Source: Caryophanales bacterium (GTDB lineage Bacteria > Bacillota > Bacilli > Paenibacillales > CANHCR01). From it: a stretch of 32,036 nt of DNA. The notes under the pieces are model-generated. The model had not been told where the DNA came from. It worked only from the letters and a program-made list of their open reading frames with translations, and ran no database searches. Below, one piece after another: positions 1 to 8,643 of this stretch. Location: positions 1 through 32,036 of the forward strand of contig CANHCR010000031.1 in assembly GCA_947459205.1 (NCBI GenBank), in the 5' to 3' direction. The position numbers were made by a program, and so were the translations under genes. Numbering within the stretch: the first letter of the stretch is position 1; every line of letters starts with the position of its first letter.

Positions 1-36
1 AAACTGTGCTATATTTTAGAAAAAGGAGGCGCGCCA

Positions 37-711
37 ATGAAACGCATAGTTATCATTTTCTCATTCTTCCTGTTCATAACGATTTTGTCAGCCTGCCAAA
101 GTGAACCGCTACCTAGCGAGAAGTCGATCATCGAGATGATTCAAAAAGCTTCATTACTCAGCACGGATTTTGAAATCAGTCCGATGTCATATAACAATGA
201 GGTTTGCATTTCACTTTCCAAACCGCAAAATATAAAAACATATGTGCAGTTGCGCTATACTGATCAAGCAAACATTTTTTGCGAAGCGCAAGAGTTTCAG
301 ACCACAAATCCCATTCGTTATCAGGATTGGGTCAATCAGGTGGAGACGGTTTACGGCAGCGAGGCGCTTTCCTCATTCCTAGAAAAAGTCCCGAAACTTC
401 CCGTAAAAGAAATTCCTTTTTATGTGCATCACGACGGCAAACTTTTGGTCAACACGAATCTTGGCGGGAGAGGTTCTTCGCTCGGACTCGTTCAAGAGTG
501 GGAGAAGGCAGCGGTCACACGAATCGAATCTTCTTCTGAAGACAGCGAGTCGCTCAAATACAAATTTATATTACCTTATTACAACGATCACGAAGAAAGC
601 GAGTCGCTAAGTCCAGAAGAAAAAGCGGGGAAAATCGAAAAAGAAATCGATTTGGTTCAAACAGATAAAGGTTGGCGATTGAACACGCTCATCGATACGT
701 TGGGGCGTTAA
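37..711 (+). CDS. Putative lipoprotein of unknown function
   Basis: This encodes a 224-residue protein with a short basic N-terminus, a hydrophobic stretch and a lipobox ending in LSAC, so Cys20 is the likely lipidation site and the protein should sit on the outer face of the membrane. A strong AAGGAGG ribosome binding site lies just ahead of the ATG. The mature part is hydrophilic, with acidic and lysine-rich runs near the C-terminus (residues about 160-205), and I recognise no enzyme motif. The gene stands alone: the next gene is convergent and an intrinsic terminator follows the stop. The function is unknown. The lipoprotein call rests on the signal sequence only. Confidence 0.85.
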   Translation: MKRIVIIFSFFLFITILSACQSEPLPSEKSIIEMIQKASLLSTDFEISPMSYNNEVCISLSKPQNIKTYVQLRYTDQANIFCEAQEFQTTNPIRYQDWVNQVETVYGSEALSSFLEKVPKLPVKEIPFYVHHDGKLLVNTNLGGRGSSLGLVQEWEKAAVTRIESSSEDSESLKYKFILPYYNDHEESESLSPEEKAGKIEKEIDLVQTDKGWRLNTLIDTLGR

Positions 712-731
712 AAGACAGCACATCGAACACA

Positions 732-770
732 AAAAACGGCGCAACCATACCTGTGGTCTGCGCCGTTTTT
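732..770. terminator. Bidirectional intrinsic terminator
   Basis: The arms AAAAACGGCGCA and TGCGCCGTTTTT are perfectly complementary, giving a T-tract on either strand. The hairpin lies between the convergent lipoprotein and ABC transporter genes and can serve both. Confidence 0.9.
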
Positions 771-774
771 AATA

Positions 775-2574
775 TTATGTTTCATGCGATTGAAATTGAG
801 TATTGTACAAACGGGCATAGAGTCCGTCCATTGCAAGCAGTTGTTGGTGGGTCCCGCGTTCAACGATTCTGCCTTCCTCTAGTACTAAAATAAGATCTGC
901 AGCCTGCACAGTAGACAAGCGATGAGCGATGACAAGTGTCGTACATGACGTTATCAATTTTGTCAATGCGTCCTGAACGTAACGCTCCGACTCGGTATCT
1001 AAGTGTGCCGTCGCCTCATCTAGCAACAAAATGTTCGGTTCCGCTAGAACAGCGCGCGCAATCGCCAATCGCTGCCGTTCCCCACCGGAAAGTCGATGCC
1101 CTCGCTCCCCAACAATCGTGTCAAAGTCTAGCGGCAATTTCAAGATAAAGTCATAAATGTTCGCCTTTCGGCACGCTGCTTCGAGTTGCTCATGATTCGC
1201 CTCGGGTCTTGCGAACAATAAATTTTCACGGATTGTCGCATGCCACAAAAACGTTTCCTGTGTCACCGTTGCCATCACATGGCGCAACGAGCGTAGTGAC
1301 GTTTGTTGAATCGGCACACCGTCAACCGTAATTTCACCTTGTTGCGGATCATACAAACGAGGAACTAACCCCAGCAACGACGATTTGCCGGCCCCACTCG
1401 GTCCAACGAGCGCTACCACTTGCCCAGGGTGTGCTTCAAATGAAATGTCATGCAAAACCGTCCGCGACTCATCATATGCAAATGAAACATTAGAAAAAAC
1501 AAGATGTCCGTTCACTCGATCTGGCAATTCAATGGGTTCGGATGCCTCACTCACACTCGGTCGCAAATCCAAATACTCAAAAATCCGTTTAAATACCGCC
1601 AAAGCGGTAGCCACCTCTACATGCAAATTCATTAACTGCGAAACCGGTTGATACAATCGCGTCAAACAAGCCGCAAAAGCAATAATCTCACCGATTGTCA
1701 TGCGCTCCAACATGACGTTCCAGCCGCCATAAAAATAGACGAGTGCCGTCCCGAGCGGCGCCAGCACACCAACCATCATGAGAAACCACCGACCAATCAA
1801 CTGCAACCGCAATTCCAAATGCATCACACGCTGATTGGTTTGCGTAAAGCGCTGTCGCTGATATTCCTCCTGATTAAATAATTTCGTTAACATCGCGCCT
1901 GACACGCCAAACATCTCATTGATTTGCGCCGACAAATCCGCCCGCGCCTCCTGAACTTGGGCACGCAGTCGTTTTCGCTTACGCGAAACGATTCTTACCG
2001 GAATGATGAATAACGGTAAAATCAACAAACTAACAACCGCCAACGCCCAATCCAAATAGAACAACACACCAATCGTCGATAACACAACAACCGTTTGTGT
2101 AATGCCAGAGACGACCAATTTACTAAGCACGTCTTGCACGGTTTGCACATCACCAATCAATCGCTGTACGATTTCACCACTTCGACTAGAGGTGAAAAAA
2201 GACGCCGATTGTCGTTGTAAATTTTGATACAGTTGCGCCCGCAAATCACGCATCACGCCTTCTGCTACTTTATTATTCGAATGATTTTGAAATACTCCGA
2301 GCAAACCACTGCATACAGGCAATGCAACTAGAAGGATGATTAGTATAGCAAAACGGCGCATATCCTCTTCAGGAATCGCATGATCTATCATATCCATCAA
2401 AATAAGTGGCGGTCCAAGCGATATAAGCGACGCTACAGCAGCAAGAGCAATGATAACAATTAAAGACTTTACATATGCACGAAACAAACCAAGCACTCTA
2501 GAAAGTGATGCTTCACGCCAATGAATCTTCGGTGGTTGCCCACCTTGATCTAGACGACTGAACGGATGCCCCAT
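775..2574 (-). CDS. ABC exporter, fused permease and ATPase (MsbA/MdlB type)
   Basis: This is a half-size ABC exporter: one polypeptide with an N-terminal six-helix transmembrane domain (about residues 30-310) and a C-terminal nucleotide-binding domain; it should act as a homo- or heterodimer in the cytoplasmic membrane. In the ATPase part I see Walker A GPSGAGKSS from residue 391, the signature LSGGERQ near 495, Walker B ILLLDEAT near 515 and the H-loop histidine in IAHRLST near 551. The frame is open to a TTG at 2643, but that start lies inside the terminator hairpin of the upstream gene; the ATG at 2574 has GGAGGAGGA directly before it, so I use it (599 aa). The substrate cannot be read from the sequence; lipid, peptide or drug export are all possible. 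No partner half-transporter is adjacent. Confidence 0.92.
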   Translation of the reverse strand: MGHPFSRLDQGGQPPKIHWREASLSRVLGLFRAYVKSLIVIIALAAVASLISLGPPLILMDMIDHAIPEEDMRRFAILIILLVALPVCSGLLGVFQNHSNNKVAEGVMRDLRAQLYQNLQRQSASFFTSSRSGEIVQRLIGDVQTVQDVLSKLVVSGITQTVVVLSTIGVLFYLDWALAVVSLLILPLFIIPVRIVSRKRKRLRAQVQEARADLSAQINEMFGVSGAMLTKLFNQEEYQRQRFTQTNQRVMHLELRLQLIGRWFLMMVGVLAPLGTALVYFYGGWNVMLERMTIGEIIAFAACLTRLYQPVSQLMNLHVEVATALAVFKRIFEYLDLRPSVSEASEPIELPDRVNGHLVFSNVSFAYDESRTVLHDISFEAHPGQVVALVGPSGAGKSSLLGLVPRLYDPQQGEITVDGVPIQQTSLRSLRHVMATVTQETFLWHATIRENLLFARPEANHEQLEAACRKANIYDFILKLPLDFDTIVGERGHRLSGGERQRLAIARAVLAEPNILLLDEATAHLDTESERYVQDALTKLITSCTTLVIAHRLSTVQAADLILVLEEGRIVERGTHQQLLAMDGLYARLYNTQFQSHET

Positions 2575-2613
2575 TCCTCCTCCATCAATCAACCCGAATC
2601 CCCCCTCGTATTC

Positions 2614-2643
2614 ATCATAACCGCAAAAAAGAAACCGCCGCAA
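2614..2643 (-). promoter_or_regulatory. Possible promoter for the ABC exporter gene
   Basis: On the minus strand TTGCGG and TATGAT are separated by 18 bases. The -35 element overlaps the terminator stem of the upstream surface-protein gene, so this is only a candidate; the other option is readthrough from upstream. Confidence 0.3.
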
Positions 2644-2667
2644 CCCAACGGATGAGTTGCAACGGTT
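2625..2667 (-). terminator. Intrinsic terminator of the large surface-protein gene
   Basis: On the minus strand AACCGTTGCAAC pairs with GTTGCGGCGGTT (two internal mismatches), followed by a run of TTTCTTTTTT. It lies about 35 bases after the stop of the surface-protein gene. Confidence 0.75.
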
Positions 2668-2701
2668 CCTGATTACTTAAAACTCGTTTTTTGCTAATAC
2701 A

Positions 2702-5700
2702 TTAGTTTGCCAACGTATTCACGCTCACTGCTGTTGACTGTGCCGAACGATTGTTTGCTGCATCGTATGCTAGCACTCTTACATTATACGATGTATTCGC
2801 AGTCAGATTCGCAAACGTATAACTCGGACTCGATGCCGTAGCAATGTAAGCACCATTCAAATAAACATTATAACCTCTCACACCAACATTATCAGTCGAT
2901 GCTGTCCAAGATGCAGTAAATGCGTTTCGAGTAACGTTCGAAGTCGTAACATTACTTGGTACAGTTGGAGCGACAGTGTCAATCACAGGTTCGCCATTCG
3001 TGATCACGCGATTGTTTAATTGGAACGTACCAAGTTGGAAATTATAATTTCTCGTTGCATTATTATCCCAAACGCCTGCACCATTATTGAATGCCGCCTC
3101 AATACCAGTTGCAGTGCCAATGTTTAACGTAATAACGTTAAAGCCTGCATAAGTTGATGGCTGCATAACAATTCCTGGAGATACTGTCCATGCACCACCA
3201 ATTGGGCGGTAGTGAATATTTGAAACTGTGCCGCTTGCTACTCGATAGAAAATTCGAATCGTGTTATTCGCTGCTGTTGTAACGGACAACGGTGTCGACA
3301 GAGCAGATTGATTATTTGCGTCATCAAGCGCTCTAATTGTATATACATAAGTCGTACTTGCCACTGTCGCGTTATCTGTAAATCTGTTTGTTGTCACTGT
3401 TGATAGCAGTGTTCCATTACGCAACACTTGATAACTTTTAACACCTACATTGTCTGTAGAAGCCGTCCATGTCAAAGTCACTGTCGTCGCTTGTAGCTGA
3501 GTAGTCAACACATTAGATGGTACCGCAGGTGCAATGGTGTCAATGAAAGGTTCGCCTACTTTTACTGTATTGTTCTCAACAGTTGACGTGCCCATCAAAA
3601 TCATATAATCCTTCGTGGCATTGTTATCCCACAAACCGTTACCATTAGTGAATGCTGCGCGCAATCCAGTTGCTGTACCCAAATCCAAAGTTACAACATG
3701 ATAACCATTAATCGTTGACGTATTCATTCTTGTACCTGGCGCGACTGTCCATGTACCACCGTTAGGACTATAGTGAATAAATACATTGCCATTCCATGAT
3801 ATCGGTGCTTTGTAATAAACGGTTGCTTTGTTAGAAGCAACTAAACTTGCTGTCAACGTATTTCCTGCCATATAGTTTCCTGCCGCATCAAGTGCTCGGA
3901 TTGAGTATACATAAGGGATATTCTCAACAATACCACTATCTGTGTAAGTTAATCCATTCGTGACTGTCGCCACAAGCACACTGTTGCGATAGATTTGATA
4001 TGCCGTCACTCCAATGTTGTCTGTTGCCGCACTCCAAGTCAGCATAATTGACGAATTGGTTTGCGATGCTTTGCGCAAATCTGTGATTGCTGATGGATTC
4101 GCCAAATCGATGTTCAAATTGCCGATCGTCGCCAAAGCACTGTTGCCGGCTTTATCCATTGTTGTACCAGTTGTGCTTACATTTGTTCCAGATTGGTTTA
4201 ACGTAATCGGTTGCGTACATGTCGCAATTCCAGAACCATTATCGGAACATGTAAATTCGATTGTAACTGGCGTTGTATACCAACCATTTGCGTTCGGCTC
4301 AGTTGTCGTCGTGCCGCTGATGATTGGAGCTGTTTTGTCAATCAAGATGTCTTCTACTTCGATGGTCGCGCTATTACCTGCCAAATCCATAACAGTAATT
4401 GTCTCGCCTTCTGTCAATCCTTCGCTGCTAATGACGATGTCAGTTGGGCATTCCACCACGCCAGACAAGTTGTCCGTACATGTGAAGCTGATCGTCACAT
4501 CGGACGTGTACCAGTCGCCATTTTTTGTCCCGCTTACGGTGTAACTAACAACCGGTGACTCGAGATCAATGTTGATGCCCTCTACACTTGTGTTGGTCTC
4601 ATTGCCTGCAACATCAATTGCTGTTCCAATCACTTTTGCATTTTCTACAGACTCGTTCAATGTCAATGATTCCGTGCAACTTGCGATATCTGATAATTCA
4701 TCCGAGCAACCGAATGCTACCGTTACTGGTGTATTGTACCAACCATTTGCGTTCGGCGCAGTTGTCGCCGTGCCGCTGACGATTGGTTTTGTTTTATCGA
4801 TAAAAATTTCTTCAATTTCAAACAAGAAACTGTTTCCTGCTTGATCATCAACAATTACCATCAATCCAGATGTACTGCCCTCTTCACTAATGATAAGATC
4901 AGCAGGACATTCCACGATACCAGATAATAGATCAATGCACGTAAATCTGATTGTGACATCTGAACTGTACCATCCGCCATTTTTCGTACCGTTTATCGTG
5001 TAATTTACAACAGGTACATCCATGTCGATGTTGATTCCATTAAATAAGAGTTCCGTTATGTTTCCTGCTTTATCGAAAATCTCGACCACAGCATTCAAAT
5101 CAATTCCCGATTGAGTAAATTCGATCGCATCCGGACAACTTACCACGCCGGACAAGTTATCAGAACATGTAAACTCAATCGTTACTGATCCGTTATACCA
5201 CCCGTTTGCATTTGGTAATGTCGTTGCAGCCCAAGTAACAATTGGTGCTGTTTTATCAATCTTAAATTCTTCGATATTTACTTCAACTACATTCCCTGCC
5301 AAATCTTCGACCATATAAGATAAGCCAGACGTAATCCCTTCATTGCTGATGACCACATCAGCTGGGCATTCTACAACACCCGACAACAGATCAGCGCAAA
5401 TAAATCTAACTGTTACATCTGATGTATACCACTCACCATTTTTCGTTCCAATTAATGTATAAATCACTTCTGGAGCATCCAAATCAACATTTACACCTTC
5501 GATGGCATATTCCGTTTTGTTTCCTGCCACATCAAACACTTCTAAAGTTTCAGTATAGTTTTGGACATTCTCTGCAAAATCGATTGGCAAAGGACAAGTA
5601 ACAACACCAGATTGTTCATCAGTACATGTGAATTCGAATGTAACAGGTCCGTTATACCAGCCATTTGCATTTGGAGTCGCAGATGCAATACCACTTACGA

Positions 5701-8017
5701 TCGGCGCTGTTTTATCAATTTGCAGGTCGATAATTGTAATCGTCGTCTCATTACCTGCAAAATCATACACCGTAAATGTCAAGCCAGTTGTGAATCCTTC
5801 AGTGGAAATCGTTTGATCACTCGGGCATGTATCTACACCCGACAAGTCATCGTCACACTGAAAAGAGATTACAACATCCGAAGTATACCAACCATTTGAA
5901 TATGTCCCGGTCAGCGTGTAATTAACAATTGGTGCAGACAAATCGATATTTACAACTGTTTCTACCAGCGTAATATTTCCTGCCACGTCCACAGCCTCGG
6001 CAATTACCAATTGATTTTCACCTGAAGTGCTAACAACTTGAGATACAGGACAAACATCAACACCAGCATGCGGATCTTCGCAGTTATACTCTAGGAGAAC
6101 AGGTGCATTATACCAACCGTTACTATTCGCTGCAGGAGCAACTGTCGTTGTCACTGTCGGACCATCAATATCGATGTTAATATTCTCAATTGTGACTGTC
6201 GTGCTGTTTCCTGCCTGATCAAAAACAGTTACAACAATTTGCTGACTGATGCCACTTTCCGTTAATGTGATCAACGAAGGGCACTCTTCAATTCCAGAAA
6301 CAGCATCTTCACAATAAAATTCTGCCGTTACATCCGAAGAATACCAGTCACCGTTGAAATCACCTGAAAGTAAATATTCTACAATCGGTGCAACTTTATC
6401 AATATGAATATCGCTAATCGTCAATTCTGTGGAATTACCAATCAAATCTGTGGCAGTGACAACCACGGACTGACCGAAAGCTTCCGTTGATAATGTTTGA
6501 GAAGCGGGACAAACAGCAACGCCCGACAAATCATCCGCGCAAATAAAATCGATGGTTACATCGTTTGTAAACCATCCGCTGCTATTTGCTGATTGTGAGA
6601 TACTATACAAAATTTGCGGACCTACTTTGTCAATATCAATATTTTCAACCGTTATACTATTGCTATTACCTAATTTATCAGTTGCAGTCAAAGTTATCGA
6701 TTGATCTGCACCACTATCTGTCAATGTTGTCGTTTGTGGACAAACAGCAACCGGCGATAATGAATCAGAACATGTGTAAGAAATGATCACATCTTCTTTG
6801 TACCATTCACCTGTTTTCGAAGTTTCGATTACATAATTAATTTCAGGGCCAGTAATGTCAACGCCAAAATCTAACGCCGCTGTATTCAAAGGGTGCGCAC
6901 TTTCTACAACAGAAAGTAGATGCACACTTTCCGATAATGAATCAACTACTTCATATGTCCATTCGCCATTCAAGTCTGCAGTTGTTTGTCCTAATTTTAC
7001 GTTATTAACGTACACATCGAGAACAGCACCTACTCCGGATAATCCAGTGATTGATGGCGTAGAGTCTGCTATAAATTGTTCGTTTGTCGGGCTAATAATA
7101 CTAATAGCAACCGGTTCGCGATACACATGAATGTCAAATTTTTGAGTGGTTAGACCATCTTCAGCAGTCACTTCGACTTCAAATTCGTTATCACCAACCA
7201 ACAACGGTAAATCTGCAGAAAATTCACCACTTACAATTTCGACACCATTTAACTTCAATGCTGCCTTCTCATCTTCCGCATTTGCTTTCACTTGTATTTC
7301 ATCAATGTCTTTTCCAACCGTGACATAGTAAGCAAATTGGCTATTCGAGAACGAAGGTGAGAGTTCACCCTCAGACAACTCTAGTCCGCTCAAATTTGCA
7401 TTCTTCGATGGCACATAAATAATCGTCGAAAACCCTAAGTCATTATGTAGATTATTAAAGTAATTGACGTTGTTTGTGCGTTTTTTCCACAACGTACCTT
7501 TGCTATAACCCAAAGTAGGATTCGTCGAAGTCAATGTTTCGCCAAGTGTGAAAAATGATCCGCTCGCACAGTTTACACAAGCAAATTTGAGTGCGTATTT
7601 TTCACCTACATTCACATCTGCCGGTGAAGCAAAATCAACTCGTTGCCAACCGTTCGCAATCGGGTTGCGAATAAACGATCCAGTAACGACAGTCTCGGTA
7701 GGTTTGCCGCTTCTGTCTAGCTGTACGATTTGAACATGTAGTCGTCCCAAACCTGCTGATCCCGCTTGACCAACCTTGAAAAACTCAATTGCGCTCAATT
7801 TCCCTGTAGTGCCCACTTCAAATGTCTGATACAAAGAATGTCCAACATTATTAATGGTGCCCACTTGCTGCGAACGTTGGAACGATGCTGGTTTGTGACT
7901 TTGATCCGTCACCTCCGCCGCCTGCACACCGACCGCCGTGAACAATAGCGCACTTAACACGACGAACAATGGTGCAATCCAATACCAAACGTTACTTCTT
8001 ACGATTGTCATTTGCAT
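2702..8017 (-). CDS. Giant secreted repeat protein with cadherin-like, Ig-like, FnIII and CBM25-type domains
   Basis: This 1771-residue protein has a Sec signal peptide (hydrophobic core about residues 12-30, likely cleavage after VQA). In order I see: an N-terminal beta-rich domain with a CxxC pair (about 45-205), a cadherin-like beta-sandwich beginning NANLSGLELS (about 206-300), an Ig-like segment (about 300-389), twelve repeats of about 76 residues (390-1306), then FnIII (1307-1395), CBM25-type module (1396-1491), FnIII, a second CBM25-type module (about 1585-1677) and a final FnIII to the C-terminus. The CBM25 calls rest on the YYK...IHY...W.V.PG...AAF.NG.G.WDNN pattern typical of starch-binding modules. 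No catalytic domain, LPXTG motif or SLH domain is visible, so I infer a secreted or non-covalently held polysaccharide-binding adhesin or matrix protein. The start has GAGGAGAGGG five bases upstream. It ends at an intrinsic terminator. Confidence 0.9.
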   Translation of the reverse strand: MQMTIVRSNVWYWIAPLFVVLSALLFTAVGVQAAEVTDQSHKPASFQRSQQVGTINNVGHSLYQTFEVGTTGKLSAIEFFKVGQAGSAGLGRLHVQIVQLDRSGKPTETVVTGSFIRNPIANGWQRVDFASPADVNVGEKYALKFACVNCASGSFFTLGETLTSTNPTLGYSKGTLWKKRTNNVNYFNNLHNDLGFSTIIYVPSKNANLSGLELSEGELSPSFSNSQFAYYVTVGKDIDEIQVKANAEDEKAALKLNGVEIVSGEFSADLPLLVGDNEFEVEVTAEDGLTTQKFDIHVYREPVAISIISPTNEQFIADSTPSITGLSGVGAVLDVYVNNVKLGQTTADLNGEWTYEVVDSLSESVHLLSVVESAHPLNTAALDFGVDITGPEINYVIETSKTGEWYKEDVIISYTCSDSLSPVAVCPQTTTLTDSGADQSITLTATDKLGNSNSITVENIDIDKVGPQILYSISQSANSSGWFTNDVTIDFICADDLSGVAVCPASQTLSTEAFGQSVVVTATDLIGNSTELTISDIHIDKVAPIVEYLLSGDFNGDWYSSDVTAEFYCEDAVSGIEECPSLITLTESGISQQIVVTVFDQAGNSTTVTIENINIDIDGPTVTTTVAPAANSNGWYNAPVLLEYNCEDPHAGVDVCPVSQVVSTSGENQLVIAEAVDVAGNITLVETVVNIDLSAPIVNYTLTGTYSNGWYTSDVVISFQCDDDLSGVDTCPSDQTISTEGFTTGLTFTVYDFAGNETTITIIDLQIDKTAPIVSGIASATPNANGWYNGPVTFEFTCTDEQSGVVTCPLPIDFAENVQNYTETLEVFDVAGNKTEYAIEGVNVDLDAPEVIYTLIGTKNGEWYTSDVTVRFICADLLSGVVECPADVVISNEGITSGLSYMVEDLAGNVVEVNIEEFKIDKTAPIVTWAATTLPNANGWYNGSVTIEFTCSDNLSGVVSCPDAIEFTQSGIDLNAVVEIFDKAGNITELLFNGINIDMDVPVVNYTINGTKNGGWYSSDVTIRFTCIDLLSGIVECPADLIISEEGSTSGLMVIVDDQAGNSFLFEIEEIFIDKTKPIVSGTATTAPNANGWYNTPVTVAFGCSDELSDIASCTESLTLNESVENAKVIGTAIDVAGNETNTSVEGINIDLESPVVSYTVSGTKNGDWYTSDVTISFTCTDNLSGVVECPTDIVISSEGLTEGETITVMDLAGNSATIEVEDILIDKTAPIISGTTTTEPNANGWYTTPVTIEFTCSDNGSGIATCTQPITLNQSGTNVSTTGTTMDKAGNSALATIGNLNIDLANPSAITDLRKASQTNSSIMLTWSAATDNIGVTAYQIYRNSVLVATVTNGLTYTDSGIVENIPYVYSIRALDAAGNYMAGNTLTASLVASNKATVYYKAPISWNGNVFIHYSPNGGTWTVAPGTRMNTSTINGYHVVTLDLGTATGLRAAFTNGNGLWDNNATKDYMILMGTSTVENNTVKVGEPFIDTIAPAVPSNVLTTQLQATTVTLTWTASTDNVGVKSYQVLRNGTLLSTVTTNRFTDNATVASTTYVYTIRALDDANNQSALSTPLSVTTAANNTIRIFYRVASGTVSNIHYRPIGGAWTVSPGIVMQPSTYAGFNVITLNIGTATGIEAAFNNGAGVWDNNATRNYNFQLGTFQLNNRVITNGEPVIDTVAPTVPSNVTTSNVTRNAFTASWTASTDNVGVRGYNVYLNGAYIATASSPSYTFANLTANTSYNVRVLAYDAANNRSAQSTAVSVNTLAN
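4099..6851 (-). repeat. Array of twelve ~76-residue Ig-like repeats arranged as six A/B pairs
   Basis: The encoded repeats start at a (A/G)P.V motif and carry (G/N)WY..(D/P)V...F.C.D..SG...C, then D.AGN and end in ID(K/L). Each has two cysteines about ten residues apart. From the fourth repeat onward they alternate between a TKNG.WYTSD type and a PNANGWYN.P type. The CCATTTGC-like element of the second type recurs at 4281, 4740, 5199 and 5658, exactly 459 bases (153 codons) apart, then 456 bases to 6114. The last two copies differ at only 3 of about 47 bases from 4281 and 4740, which points to recent tandem duplication of a two-repeat unit. Confidence 0.88.
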
Positions 8018-8066
8018 ATTTCCCTCTCCTCGCTTTTATCTGATTCATGCCAGTGGCATACAATAC

Positions 8067-8095
8067 ATCTTAATCAGCGAAAAAAAGGCGTTCAA
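8067..8095 (-). promoter_or_regulatory. Sigma-A-like promoter of the surface-protein gene
   Basis: On the minus strand TTGAAC and TAAGAT are separated by 17 bases, about 50 bases ahead of the start codon. Repeated motifs lie just upstream of it. Confidence 0.6.
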
Positions 8096-8111
8096 TACGA
8101 TTCTGTGAGAA

Positions 8112-8162
8112 ATTGTGTCTAATTTCGCAACCCGTATTTGTTATCGTTTTCATTGTGTCTAA
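8112..8162 (-). promoter_or_regulatory. Pair of 11-bp direct repeats upstream of the surface-protein promoter
   Basis: TTAGACACAAT (minus-strand reading) occurs at 8112-8122 and again at 8152-8162, exactly 40 bases apart, close to four helical turns. The nearer copy ends 17 bases from the -35 element, a position suited to an activator. The regulator is unknown. Confidence 0.45.
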
Positions 8163-8183
8163 ACTGTTACAATTCCATCGGTT

Positions 8184-8200
8184 TGTGAACAAAATGTGAA
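8184..8200 (-). promoter_or_regulatory. TTCACA-N5-TTCACA half-site pair, OmpR-family box candidate
   Basis: Two TTCACA hexamers on the minus strand are spaced by five bases (11-bp period), the arrangement used by OmpR-type regulators such as PhoP and, with a related hexamer, WalR in Bacillus. Only two half-sites are clear, so the call is tentative. Confidence 0.35.
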
Positions 8201-8222
8201 TAAAAACAGGACGAATTCTCAC

Positions 8223-8266
8223 AAAAATAGCCCCTTCCACTCGTTCTAAAAACGAGTAGCGAGGCT
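8223..8266 (-). terminator. Intrinsic terminator of the ddl operon
   Basis: On the minus strand ACTCGTT and AACGAGT form the core stem, extended by AGCC and GGCT, followed by ATTTTT. It lies 26 bases after the stop of the last gene of the unit. Confidence 0.75.
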
Positions 8267-8291
8267 TCATATCCAATCGTATGTTGTTTCG

Positions 8292-8630
8292 TTATCCCTT
8301 CACCTGACCGCTTTGTTCGCGTTCACCAAAAAACATCTCCCAAGCCAACGCAGTCTCAACGCGCGATTCTTCGTCCGTCAGCTTGCGCACAAGTTCCATC
8401 TCCACTTGCGTGATTTCCTCACCTTGAAAATTGATTTCTGCAATCGAGGCAATAATTTTCACAATCGCAATCGCCTGATTATCAGGAGTGTACGCAATCA
8501 CTTTTTGCCCGGTCGGAAACACACGGAAGCCCTTTTTCACCATTTTGCCCTTACCGTACTCCAGCAATTCGAACAATTCACGCTCCGACTTAAACTTACA
8601 AACCGAATTAAATTCTGTTGCAAAGCCCAT
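8292..8630 (-). CDS. Small conserved-looking protein of unknown function downstream of ddl
   Basis: This 112-residue protein is mixed alpha/beta in composition and has no signal peptide or membrane segment. It begins MGFATEFNSVCKF and contains a YTPDNQAIAIVKI strand and an acidic helical C-terminus. The opening resembles small Bacillus DUF2584-type proteins, but I cannot confirm that. Its GGGGGATT ribosome binding site abuts the ddl stop (13 bases between genes), and a terminator follows, so it is very likely the last gene of the amidase-ddl unit. No function can be assigned. Confidence 0.8.
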   Translation of the reverse strand: MGFATEFNSVCKFKSERELFELLEYGKGKMVKKGFRVFPTGQKVIAYTPDNQAIAIVKIIASIAEINFQGEEITQVEMELVRKLTDEESRVETALAWEMFFGEREQSGQVKG

Positions 8631-8643
8631 GCGAATCCCCCAC

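Noticed and set aside
4014-4544. Plus-strand open frame of 176 codons opposite the repeat array
   Set aside because: It is antisense to the surface-protein repeats, its hydrophobic text follows from the repeat codons, and there is no ribosome binding site.
4099-6851. Regular repeats considered as a CRISPR-like or satellite array
   Set aside because: The repeats are in frame with a single coding sequence and are protein domains, with no short repeat-spacer pattern.
8070-8276. Minus-strand open frame of 68 codons between the small ddl-linked gene and the surface-protein gene
   Set aside because: It covers the terminator and the promoter and repeat region, has no convincing ribosome binding site and no recognisable domain.
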